From Pezizomycotina sp. ARF18 (lineage: Eukaryota; Ascomycota), in contig AZLU01000372.1 of NCBI GenBank assembly GCA_002224055.1, positions 1 through 24,803 of the forward strand: a DNA stretch of 24,803 nucleotides, read 5' to 3'. Shown piece after piece: positions 1 to 9,445 of this stretch (position 1 is the first letter of the stretch; every line of letters begins with the position of its first letter). Below the pieces are notes generated by a model. The model did not search any database. It was not told where the DNA came from and worked only from the letters and a program-made list of their open reading frames with translations. Made by a program: the position numbers and the translations under genes.

Positions 1-224
1 AATTGAGATGCTGGGGCCAAGTACATAAATCCATGAAACAAATATACGAGCAGTAGTGGGATTCATCAATGGGGACGAGACGAAGATGGAATGTAAGTAG
101 CAAGAACGCCTGCATCAGAATAAAAGTCCTAAACGAGACTCGTGCGTGGTCCATCACTTGTATATGTGGTGCTAACAAGGAGGAAACCGCGGCGCGCGCA
201 TGACCTCCATGAACGACGTCGTCG

Positions 225-381
225 CTATTCGTCGTCTTCGACAACTTCGTCAACTTGAGCCAAGGGGACTCGGCCCGGTTGGTAAACATGGTTTGGATTC
301 ATATGTGACTCGACCTCATTGTAAAACGGAGCAATCGGGGTTGAGTTCTCAGATTCGCGTCATAATTGTATTGAGTAATCA
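225..381 (-). CDS. C-terminal coding exon of unidentified protein (possibly last exon of the adjacent Zn2Cys6 gene)
   Basis: On the minus strand one frame reads without a stop for about 44 codons and ends in an acidic tail (VDEVVEDDE, then stop at 225-227). The stretch before it contains PFYNEVESHMNPNHVYQPGR, which has a protein-like rather than random composition. Its 5' side abuts a good intron acceptor: CTAAC branch-like sequence, then ATATAG at 382-384. The exon therefore should be joined to something upstream on the minus strand. The frame near the acceptor is off by one base, as elsewhere in this window. The nearest upstream coding sequence is the transcription factor that stops at 870, so the simplest reading is that this is that gene's last exon after an intron of roughly 480 nt. 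That is long for such a fungus, and a separate gene is possible. I do not recognise the protein. Confidence 0.45.
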
Positions 382-869
382 CTATATGGGGTTTCAGAGG
401 TTAGATATATATTCAGTTATTCATCTTTCACTAGAAAGATGAGACGATGAAAGAAAGACGGCTGTCAACTAGCAAGGAAGGAGAGGATAGAACACCGTAG
501 TAATATGGACGAGAATAACCATGGGAATAATACAGGTTTATAAGAGTGTCTCAATATGGAGCTCTACAGGTACACCGCAGAGGGATTAGGATAAATATAT
601 CAAATGGAATATGATAGAATTCTTAGATATAAACAAAATAGCGAAGAAAAGAAAGAGTGCAAATCTTCATGGAATGAAACCAAAAAATAGGAATGGTCGA
701 GATTGGCAAGCAATGCATATGTACTCTCTTAAACAACAACGCTTATGAATGAAAAATAAGTGGGTAAATGGAATGATATTCTGGATCAAATTGTTGGACA
801 AAAGTATGCTCGTTCCTCTTTATGCTCGCGATATATTGCAATGTGTTTGTAATTTATACTTGAATATAA
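382..869. other. AT-rich non-coding stretch (3' UTR or long intron)
   Basis: No frame on either strand looks coding. The sequence is AT-rich with scattered stops. It is either the 3' untranslated region of the zinc-cluster gene or a long intron that ends at the TAG acceptor at 382-384. No terminator or repeat stands out. Confidence 0.5.
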
Positions 870-2224
870 TTATTCTTTTTTGGGAGAAGAGGGGGCCAAA
901 CGTTGCGAATCTTTTTCTTCTTTGACACCCTTGACCGTCGTACGACTGGGGTCGTTATTATTTTCGCTTTCTTGCACTTGTGCATCGGAAATAGTTCGAT
1001 GCCGGGTTGCATACTCTCCAATCTCGGGTCGATTTGAAGCTCAAATGACGTTGGTGAGGTTGCGGACTGCTCGCTGGATAACCTCCTTGAACTTGATAAG
1101 GTGATATGGTTTCCGCTCTGTGAAGGAAACTGTGTGATCTCCGGGAACATGGAGCGGGGAGGCCATAGAGGTGAATTGGAACCGGGTTCTGTCTTCGGTA
1201 TTGAAGACGCGTGGGAAAGCTGATCAGGTATGAAGGAATCGGAATTCGACCTTGGATGAAATATGATTGATGGTGAGGGTCGTGTACATATTCGGTTGTC
1301 CAGGGTGGGTCATGAAACCTGGCGAGTGTGGAGGCCTCTCTTGGTGTTGATTTTCATGAATTGCAGATTCGTCTGCAAAGGATGGTGAATAGGTATGGGA
1401 GATGCCTTGCTTCAGAAATGATTCCGGCGGTGGGTTCATGGGGCGAAAGTTTTGACAAGGATGGATTACGGCTATAATGTTGCTGCTGCTGCTGCTGTGT
1501 GTAGTGATAACGAAGATGAGCGGAAGTTGTTCGTGCAAGTTCATATCGATATGATGTCGTGGGTAGGGTGCAGGTGCAATCGGCTGAAGACTTTGGTTTC
1601 CACGGCAGGTTGAATGGAATACTGGTACCTCCCAGCCCTGCGTATGCGCCGGCAAGATTTGGGTCGAAGGTCCCGGTAGGGCTAGTCATGCCCATGATAC
1701 CAGTGCCGTCAACAGCATCGCCTGATGGGTTCCGAAACCCACCAACCTTGAAGACTACCCGTTGATTGTATCCTTCGCAAACTCTTTTGCTCTTCACACA
1801 ATTGTTGCAGGTGGGACGCTCCTCTCCACATTTTATTCGCCGCTTGCGGCAAGCTAAATCCAATGATGTTAGTTGTTCAGATCTATATTTAGTGTGACGG
1901 TTATCCAGGTGCTGAATTTGATCGTTGACAACAAAGCACACGAGAATATAAAGGAAAGTCTGCAGCGTAGGTAGTAGTGATAATGTCATACTTAAGCAAC
2001 CGGTTTAGTTCTCTTCTTTGAGGTTCTAGCGCATTTGCGCTCTGCCCAACACCAGCATCTGAGCTTTTCTTGCGAATAGACGCCGGTGCAACTGGCGCAG
2101 TAGACATAACCGCTTGCCCCCCTACGACCCCAAATTGATCTTGGGAGCTAATGGACTCCTTCCGCATCATAGAATCGTCATATGGCGGTTGCCCTGCGTC
2201 AGTCTGATATGGAAACGGATTCAT
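870..2224 (-). CDS. Zn2Cys6 (fungal binuclear zinc cluster) transcription factor, disrupted
   Basis: Predicted nuclear DNA-binding regulator. Exon 1 (2224 to about 1992) starts MNPFPYQTDAGQPPYDDS and, after a 1-nt frame change near 2040, reads RKCARTSKKRTKPVA, a basic lead-in typical of this family. A 138-nt intron follows (GTATGA at 1991 to TTAG at 1854). Exon 2 opens with CRKRRIKCGEERPTCNNC and then VKSKRVCEGYNQRVVFK, giving cysteines 2 to 6 of the zinc cluster with normal spacing. The first cysteine is missing at the exon junction. Downstream is a low-complexity Pro/Ser/Gln region with a CAG-type repeat (Gln6 in one frame) and charged segments ending SPKKE before a stop at 870-872. The reading frame changes several times and one TGA (about 1045) interrupts an otherwise continuous frame. 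About 405 codons are visible, short for zinc-cluster regulators; the exon at 225-381 may complete it. The zinc cluster is clear; the target genes cannot be inferred. Confidence 0.8.
1481..1498. repeat. CTG/CAG trinucleotide repeat in the transcription factor gene
   Basis: A run of GCT/CTG triplets that on the coding (minus) strand can read as Gln, Ser or Ala depending on frame. Glutamine is the likely intended reading, since poly-Gln tracts are common in fungal regulators. It also makes the local frame hard to follow. Confidence 0.7.
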
Positions 2225-2742
2225 CTTGTGAGTGCTTCGTGAATCGATCTACCAAAACCGTTCCCGTCCGCCTCAAGAGCCCTCGTTTGTATAAAGGTTT
2301 TCGCGCCTTTTTTAGGTGAGAATGAAATGTCGTTGGCTCAAGCTTTGCCAAATCGCTAACTCGAAAAAGAATAGGTCAAAGTCGGTTAAAAACAAGACTG
2401 CAATGTTTCAACGAAAAGAGTCAATAACTTATAAGTTTCGGCTTTGGCAACGAAGTGTATGTGCATGAATCTTCCTGAGTAGATGGTAGGTACCTCTTAG
2501 CTTAGCATGATGATGTGCAGCAAAGAATGAGATGCAATTCTTGACAATTTGTTCTGTGCTGGGTTAACTTGGGATCAAAGTAAGTACAGCCCATTTCAAA
2601 CTGCGCAACCAGGTGTATTTAGAGCACAGTAGCTTCCCAACAAAATATTTCATAATCCCCCTGAAGAAAAATAAAGGGCGAAGGGCAACCAGTCCGAATC
2701 CAAGAAAGGGACAAACCTATAATTGAACGCCACCAAGAAAAA

Positions 2743-2760
2743 AGAGAGAGAGAGAGAGAG
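2743..2760. repeat. (AG)9 microsatellite
   Basis: Perfect AG dinucleotide run inside a purine-rich stretch, about 520 bp upstream of the transcription factor start. Confidence 0.9.
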
Positions 2761-3339
2761 AAACAGAGAAACAGAAGGCTGTCTTTCGCGGGTCGTCGTA
2801 ATGTCCGTCTTAGAAGTCAGATACACTAGAACTCCTGCCAGATTGCTTGTTAATGATGAATCTTGGTCGATACATCAACCCTTCGCCTCTCACTGATAGC
2901 CTTCAGTTTTTGTTTTTTACACAAGCACTCGACATCGCTAGGAAGAACGGAGGCGGGAGCCTTGATTTTAAAGCCTTTTATTATGTGAATGTAAACGGAA
3001 GACCCACCTTAGACAAAACTTCGTTCTGAGTATCGGGAAGATGACTAGTTGACTAGACAATAAATTCCTAAACGCCCAAGCAACTAAAGGAAAGAAACTA
3101 TAGGCGAAAAATATCGGATAATGACGCTCGAGCTCCAGAATCGGGATGGCAAGCTTGTAAACGATCCGTGAGCAGATTAAAGACCAAAGAAATCAGCCTT
3201 TTTTTAGTCAACTAAAATTCACTTGAGCTTTGAAGGCCAAAGCATAAGAAACCTTGCGATAGGTTAGGTTAGCAAACACGAAGTAAATAAATACCATGCA
3301 CGGCACGATAACTTGATGTATCTCATTTTATTTCATTCT

Positions 3340-3560
3340 GTACTTTTCTTTTGCTTCCTTTCTCCTTTCTTTCTCCTTTCTTTCCTTTCCTCTCTTTTCT
3401 TTTCTTCTATCTCTCTCTCTCTCTCTCTCTCTTTTATTCAATAATTATCTTATTATCACTTGTTATTTTAATAAATTTGGCTCTTTCTTTCTCTTTTCTT
3501 TCTTTTACTGTCTTTCCAAATACTTCCCCCTTTCCCTTCTCTTCCCTCATTGACAGAATG
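3340..3560. repeat. Pyrimidine-rich (CT/TTTC) low-complexity block with (CT)n core
   Basis: About 220 bp almost entirely C and T on the plus strand, made of TTTC/TTCC words with a perfect (CT)n core at about 3410-3432. Any apparent hydrophobic Leu/Phe/Ser peptide here is a product of the repeat. Confidence 0.85.
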
Positions 3561-4287
3561 TAAGCGTCACAGAGGAATGTAGCCGTTGCTTGTCATCTTT
3601 TCCTTTTCCTCTTCTTCTTCCATCGGAACTGTCATCCTCTTTCTTCGTTTTTATTCGATACTAACTTAGGGGTGTCTATGTCTTTCTAGCCTGTCATGGG
3701 GGTGGTGGATGGGAAGGGGAAGGTATAAAAAGAAAGCTCCTACCAAAAAGATGGGAAGGTGTCTCGCAGTGGTTGAGATCTGATCCGCGTAAAAGTCGGA
3801 TTTTGTTTTAGAAAGTGATAATTGGGGAAGGAATCAAGAAAAAAAAAAAAAAAAAAAAAGTCTACGACTTCTATTCGACGCTAGGACTTGCAGGTTGTTA
3901 TTTTTAGCCATTTATCGTATAAATCCTTATTATATTCGTGTTCTTCTTTCCTTTCTTCTCTTCTCTCCCTATTTTCGCTTTGTTTTGTCTCTCCGCTGCC
4001 ATAAAACGATATGAAATTGGCAAGGCGAAAAAAAAGGGAAAAAGAGGAGAGGATAGTATATATAGACGTAGAAAGAAATAGAATAAAAATCAAGTAATAT
4101 ATAACAAATCTTAGAGGTTGAAACGTACTGGAACAGAGCTATTTGTAGATATCCGATTAATCGTGGTCGGAGGTTGTAATTGTAACTTGTAGGTAGCAGT
4201 ACCTGAACACCCCCCCAAAAAAAAAAAAAAAAAAAAAAAGAGCGACAGCCCCTCTGCTGGGCAAATTAAATATGATGAATACCGTTG

Positions 4288-4434
4288 AAGTCGTGGAGTG
4301 GATGTAAATTTTAGAATCGATCCCTTCCCGAGAAGCGAATTTCGCGTGATGAACCAACGTCCGTCTATACCGCCAGTTCCTAGTCCCGCTTCCTCAGGCC
4401 CAGTCAGGATTTCCAAGGGAATGCGAAAACAATA
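4288..4434 (+). other. Weak coding-like island
   Basis: A plus-strand frame stays open for about 48 codons and includes MNQRPSIPPVPSPASSGP followed by a basic end and a stop. The Pro/Ser-rich composition resembles disordered protein. It has no clear start, splice sites or recognised homologue, and the opposite strand is also open here. It could be a decayed gene fragment or chance. Confidence 0.15.
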
Positions 4435-4632
4435 ATGATATTTTGAACCTGAACACAGAAGGTTGTAGAATGAGACCTTATGTGAAGGTCCTGTAATAAA
4501 CAACCGGATAGATTCGCCTGCCGCGTTGGTCTGGCCTGCGGGAGCAATGTTGTCCTTATTCAGCTCGTGGTTCGAGGGTTATAAAAAAAAAGAAAGGAAA
4601 AACAAGAGAAAGAAAATAGGAACTATACACTA

Positions 4633-4735
4633 CTATATATCAAATATTATATAAGTATAGATATATAAAGATATTATATATTTCTATATATATATATATA
4701 CTTAATATATACCTAGGTATATACGTATATAGAAG
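4633..4735. repeat. TA-rich low-complexity tract
   Basis: About 100 bp of nearly pure A/T with (TA)n runs, including an 18-20 nt TA alternation around 4684-4700. No coding or RNA signal. Confidence 0.85.
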
Positions 4736-5939
4736 TCCACCCTGGTGTTAATATATATATTCGCCGTGGTATAGTACCGATCGTTTCCCTAAAATAAATA
4801 CGGTGAAAGGGTCGAGGGGGAAAGGGAGCCCAGAAGGAAAAAAAAAAGGTATAAAAAGAAGGAAAGAAAAGAAATTCGGGTATCGACGAAAAAGAAAAGA
4901 AGCTGAAGGTGAATGAAAAAAAAAAAAAAAAGTTAGATACAAACTGAAAAATATAAATTAAAATAATTAATTATTTGATAATCTGATTCCCCCCCCCAAA
5001 AAAAAAAAAAAAAAAAAAAAACAACGAAAAGAAGGAAGGGGTGCGAGAAAAAGAAAAGAACAGGATATATTATAAAAAAAAAAAAAAAGAAGGCAACGCG
5101 CGAACTGGGAAAACAATAATAAAATCACTAAAAAAAAAAAAAAAAAAGAAAGAAAGAATAGAAAGAAAAAGAAAAAGATAGGTGTTCCCCACAGTGGTAT
5201 GTGGCCAGTTCCAAACAAAATGGCCTCCACCTTTCGAGAAGTGCGCCTCGAGGAAAGAAGGGGATATATTTTCACGGACCCAGTGGGAAAAACTGTATTT
5301 CATATATACATACGTACTGCTTTACCTACAATTACAATACTGAAGTATCGTTTAATCCTTCACTATTATTTAGTTAGATGAGGATATACACGGGATGATA
5401 AAGATACAGCCGGTGCTTATTACTATATTCTCTTATAATTCCGTGCAAACTAGACAAGGAAGTTGCCGTAAACCGCGCGATTGTATAGTGTGTGCCGTGG
5501 GGGTTTTCTTTATATCTTGTTAGTCTGCGCTTTAAAAAGAAAAGTAAAGTAAGCTAGGAGGGGGGAATTAACCAAGAAACAGTAAAAAAGCAGCTGAAAG
5601 AATGAATGGTAAAATACTTTTAAGGATTACTCAAGTAAGAAGTAAAATAACAATAATGAATCAACGGAAACACTTCTCTTTATTTTGTTGCAGTGCTTAA
5701 AAAGATAATAATAAAGGAAGCGGTCATGATACTTGATTGTTTGACGTTTATCTAGAGGTAAGCAATTATTAGTAGTACTTTATAGAATTTCAAAAGGAAG
5801 GTGAACGAACATTCATATAACAAAACCCTAAAAAAAAAAATTTAAAAAATACGTTTCTCCTCATCTTTCTTTCACTCTCTAGATCCTTCTACAAAATCCA
5901 TAAAACCAATACTAAACCGCCAGCCATGTATAACAAGAC

Positions 5940-5970
<31 letters not shown>

Positions 5971-6261
5971 CTATCCTACCATTCCAAAAATAAATTCTCC
6001 ACCAGTTCTGGCCGGCGCTCGATGCTTTCGGCGCACATGGGTTGTGTCCTGGTTGCGCAGTCACGAGGATTGAATAACAATAAAGATATAGAGATTTATA
6101 TAATAGCGTCCGAATCCGAGATATAATTCTTTCCGACTTCCATCTTATACTAACTACCGAAGACGGCCTCTTCCTTCGAATTGTAGTATTTTTGCTAGAA
6201 CGTGCTTAAGTAGTCAGATTTTTTTTTTTGTATCCGTTCCTGCGGCGAGAGGAATTCAGAG

Positions 6262-6284
6262 AATATTCTATTACATAGAATATT
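6262..6284. repeat. Perfect 10-bp inverted repeat with 3-nt loop
   Basis: AATATTCTAT, spacer TAC, ATAGAATATT. The arms match perfectly. The stem is AT-rich with no T-tract terminator and no neighbouring gene, so its role is unknown. Confidence 0.7.
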
Positions 6285-6479
6285 ACTCGGGCAAAGAATT
6301 CAGTGAAAGTGAAGTACTTTTAGGTGGGGAAACAACTAGTATAACGTTCATATTAAATAAGGTAGACCCCACGATGACAACGATTTTAGAGGAATGTTGA
6401 TAAACGCAAGCGATAGTCATATTTTGCTTTCCATTTAGAACTATAATGAGAATAAATCCAAACAATAATAGTACCAAAA

Positions 6480-6515
<36 letters not shown>

Positions 6516-6741
6516 CGAAAAGAAAGGAAGAAAGAAGAAGAAGGCGTAAAGAGAAGGTCTAAAGAATAAAAATATACGTGCGTGCGAGTGCTTAAGAGTA
6601 GCACATGTGATATTGAAAATTCGATGAGCCATTTTCCCGTTTATTAGAGGAGAGACCTTTTTCTCCTGTTCTGTAGCTAAAGGATAATCCAGAGCGACTG
6701 AACTGTTAATTTAACAAAGTATCTCCTATAAGATACGGAAA

Positions 6742-6763
6742 AATATATAGATTTCTATATATT
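6742..6763. repeat. Perfect 9-bp inverted repeat with 4-nt loop
   Basis: AATATATAG, spacer ATTT, CTATATATT. Such AT-only palindromes are expected at some rate in DNA of this composition. Confidence 0.5.
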
Positions 6764-7506
6764 ATTTGTTTACCAGAACTTTTCTACTAAATTGTTTATA
6801 ATCATTATTACTGTGCGGGGGTTTATATATATTATCAATTTACAAGTTGCAGTTCCTACTTAGTTATCAAATATTGGAGCCAAAAACACCTTCCCGTTTG
6901 CGGATCAAAGAAATATTTCACTACTATAAATTATAATTTCTAAGTTTATACAAAGCAATAGATTTTATTAGTCTTTCTCCCTACTAAGATTTGTATATCC
7001 CCCCACCCCAAAAAAAAAAAAAAAAAAAAAAAAAAAGAAAAAGTCGGCTATGCTGAAAGATACAGAAATTTTATTAAAATCCTATCGAGGTGTACCACAA
7101 AATAATGGTTAGAAAGAACAAGAAGAAAAAGAAAAATTATAATACTTGATTATTTGCTGTACCAGTTTTTTCTTTAGGATACAAACAATATACTAGTAGG
7201 TATCACTCATATCCGGTTTGGCTCCTCCACGGTGTATATACCAGTATCTCCGGCAAAGAAAGTCGGACAATCGGCCATTTATCACGCCAAAGGATAACAG
7301 TGCCACAAAGCAGGTGCAAATATACGAGGGAATTGGCCTGTGAATCTGCGACACATTAATAGGATAAAAACCCCAGTCCTGGGTTAAAGAGCCTTTGTAC
7401 AATCTGCAAGTGCAGAGAATAAAAGCAAAATAATCGTAACGGCTTAACTTCGGGGATTGGATGTGGTACTTTTTCAAACAAATATACTCAAAAAGTATAT
7501 ATTCAA

Positions 7507-7542
<36 letters not shown>

Positions 7543-8610
7543 CACGTAGGTCGAGTATACGAGCAGGATACCTCAAAGGCGCTCGACTATTTTATAGAAC
7601 AAAATAATAACAATAATAATAATAAAAAAAACACGCCTTCTCCCGAGGATCTCAAAACACAAAAGGGGTAAATTGCGGGAGCCCATCTATTGGGTTTCTA
7701 TTGAAATTTTCTCTAGAGTGAAGGGAAAAAAAAAAAAGGTTATTTCCGTAATCAATACTTCTTGCATATATATATATCCCCTGCTTTTTTTACTATCAGT
7801 ATTTATTATAAATCGCTTCCCTCTTCCTTCTCCTCTGGAAGCGAGGCTGATCTTCCCTCGTTTAATTGATTCTAACACACGAAAAAGTCTCTCCGGAGTC
7901 CGGCCTACGCAGTGAGAAGAAAGTGAGAAAGAAAAGAAGATCAGAAAGAAAAATATTGTTAGGAGGGGCGAAAAGAAGCTTTTGAAAAAAAAAAAATCCC
8001 ACCCTTGAGCTTGGATGGGCCTCGCGTAGACTCAACTTGGAATTAGTTCAGGGCCAGTTGGGATTGAAATATATAAATTAATTCCAACCCCTCAAAACCC
8101 CGTTACGATCGGCGAAATAAACTCCAGCGATCCCCTTGTCACCCACCGTTGTCTAACAATTAAGGGCAGAACAAATACCAAATAATCCGATTTTATATAT
8201 ATATTGGCTGCAATCTAGTGTCAATATCCTCCTCTTCTTCATCAGCTGCGGAAGTGCTATTATTATTATTACTTAAGTATTTATTGTTATTATTATCTGC
8301 AATAAGCGTCTCTCGGAAATACGATGTTATCAAATAAATTTTTCCCTTTTTTTTTTTTCCCCTTGAGAAAAGCCCCTGCAGCAGCCACTAGTATTTAGCG
8401 TGGTCATCCACTTCACAAAACACGTGTGTAATATTGTTAGCGTTTTTTTATTCAGTGAGCCGCCAATTTTGAAGACTCGGATCAACAGGGCTGTTGAAAG
8501 ACTCACGAGTTCTATACAGTTGATGGGTGCTTCAGAAGAGTGAAACATACATCTGAGAATAGTACAAATAAACTTTAACACAAATGATCGTCCGGTCTCT
8601 CTTCCTTTAC

Positions 8611-8630
8611 TGTATTGTATTGTATTGTAT
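8611..8630. repeat. (TGTAT)4 pentanucleotide microsatellite
   Basis: Four perfect tandem copies of TGTAT in an intergenic setting. Confidence 0.85.
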
Positions 8631-9409
8631 TAAGGCTAGTCCCGTTAATATCTTTTTTCCTTTTTTCTCCTCTTCTTTTTTTTTTTTTTTTTTTGGCCTT
8701 TCATCAAGATTTCTGTAACAATACTGTAATAATATTTAAACGAGGCACCTTGACGAGATCTGAGAGGCTTAAAATATTCTCCTCCTATATAGACGTGGGA
8801 TAGAGTTCAGCGATAATTGATCTATAGTTTTTTTTTTTTTTTTTTTTTTCTCTGAAGGATCATAGAGCTGTTACGTCCAGGCTTCCTCGCTCGCCCCTAA
8901 ACAAAGAGCCAAACTCCAGCAGCATCAACATAAAACACTCGCAGGAAATATGGCCGTTTTCCTCAAAAGCATGTTGCTCTTTTAGTGCAAAAATACTTAC
9001 TATAAGAGATAGCTAATTAGCTAATGTCAAAGCTCTTCCTCTCATCTAGATCTACAGAATAATAATAGTATATATATACAAAACGTACGTAGCAATACAA
9101 TAATGTATTGTCTGCTTGCAATTGTTTCATTGCACTACTGGAATTCCTAGCATCAAGTTTATGAAGTCGCGGAATTTGAAAACACTTCGTCAGCCAGATA
9201 TAAAAGCCTACTTCACTTTACTTTCGTGGCAGATGACACAATTTCTTGCAGTTAGCCACCTCTGTAAGCAATTATATTCCTCCGTGTTTTTGCCTCAACC
9301 GAACGTCAATTGAAAGGCTATAGCGAGGAACGCTATTTCTTTCTCGTAATAGTACGAAACTCTTAAAAATGGCGGGTATAATATTGTATAAAATCTAGCC
9401 GTAAAGAAG

Positions 9410-9445
9410 CTTTTCCGCGATCTTTGCTGATCGCCGATGGAAAAG
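9410..9445. repeat. Imperfect hairpin with GC-containing stem
   Basis: CTTTTCC GCGATC, loop TTTGCT, GATCGC, then CGAT and GGAAAAG. The inner 6 bp and outer 7 bp pair with a 4-nt bulge on one side. A smaller hairpin (ATAGCG, loop AGGAA, CGCTAT) lies 75 nt upstream at 9320-9336. The pair could belong to a small structured RNA, but no box motif or gene context supports that. Confidence 0.4.

Larger units (their letters stand above)
2225..3838. other. Upstream region of the transcription factor; GA and CT microsatellites, no gene
   Basis: No supportable gene on either strand. The part next to 2224 should hold the promoter and 5' UTR of the minus-strand transcription factor. A (AG)n run sits at about 2743-2760. 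A pyrimidine-rich block at 3340-3560 includes a (CT)n run at about 3410-3432. The short open frames here are driven by those repeats or have no protein-like composition. Confidence 0.6.
3839..7541. repeat. Gene-free region with ten long poly(A) tracts, all on the plus strand
   Basis: Uninterrupted A runs of 15 to 34 nt occur at 3839-3859, 4217-4239, 4916-4931, 4998-5021, 5074-5088, 5130-5147, 5944-5970, 6476-6496, 7010-7036 and 7508-7541. No T run of similar length is present on this strand in the interval. Between them are TA-rich stretches and small GC-richer islands. No flanking target duplications or element bodies were recognised, so these are listed as simple-sequence tracts and not as retroelement tails. 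Poly-Phe or poly-Lys peptides read across them are artefacts. Confidence 0.85.

Noticed and set aside
4560-4735. Centromere or replication origin in the TA-rich tract
   Set aside because: AT-richness alone is not evidence; no defined origin motif or array is visible.
4111-7576. Minus-strand open frames with long poly-Phe stretches
   Set aside because: They are produced by reading through the plus-strand poly(A) tracts; flanking residues lack any conserved motif.
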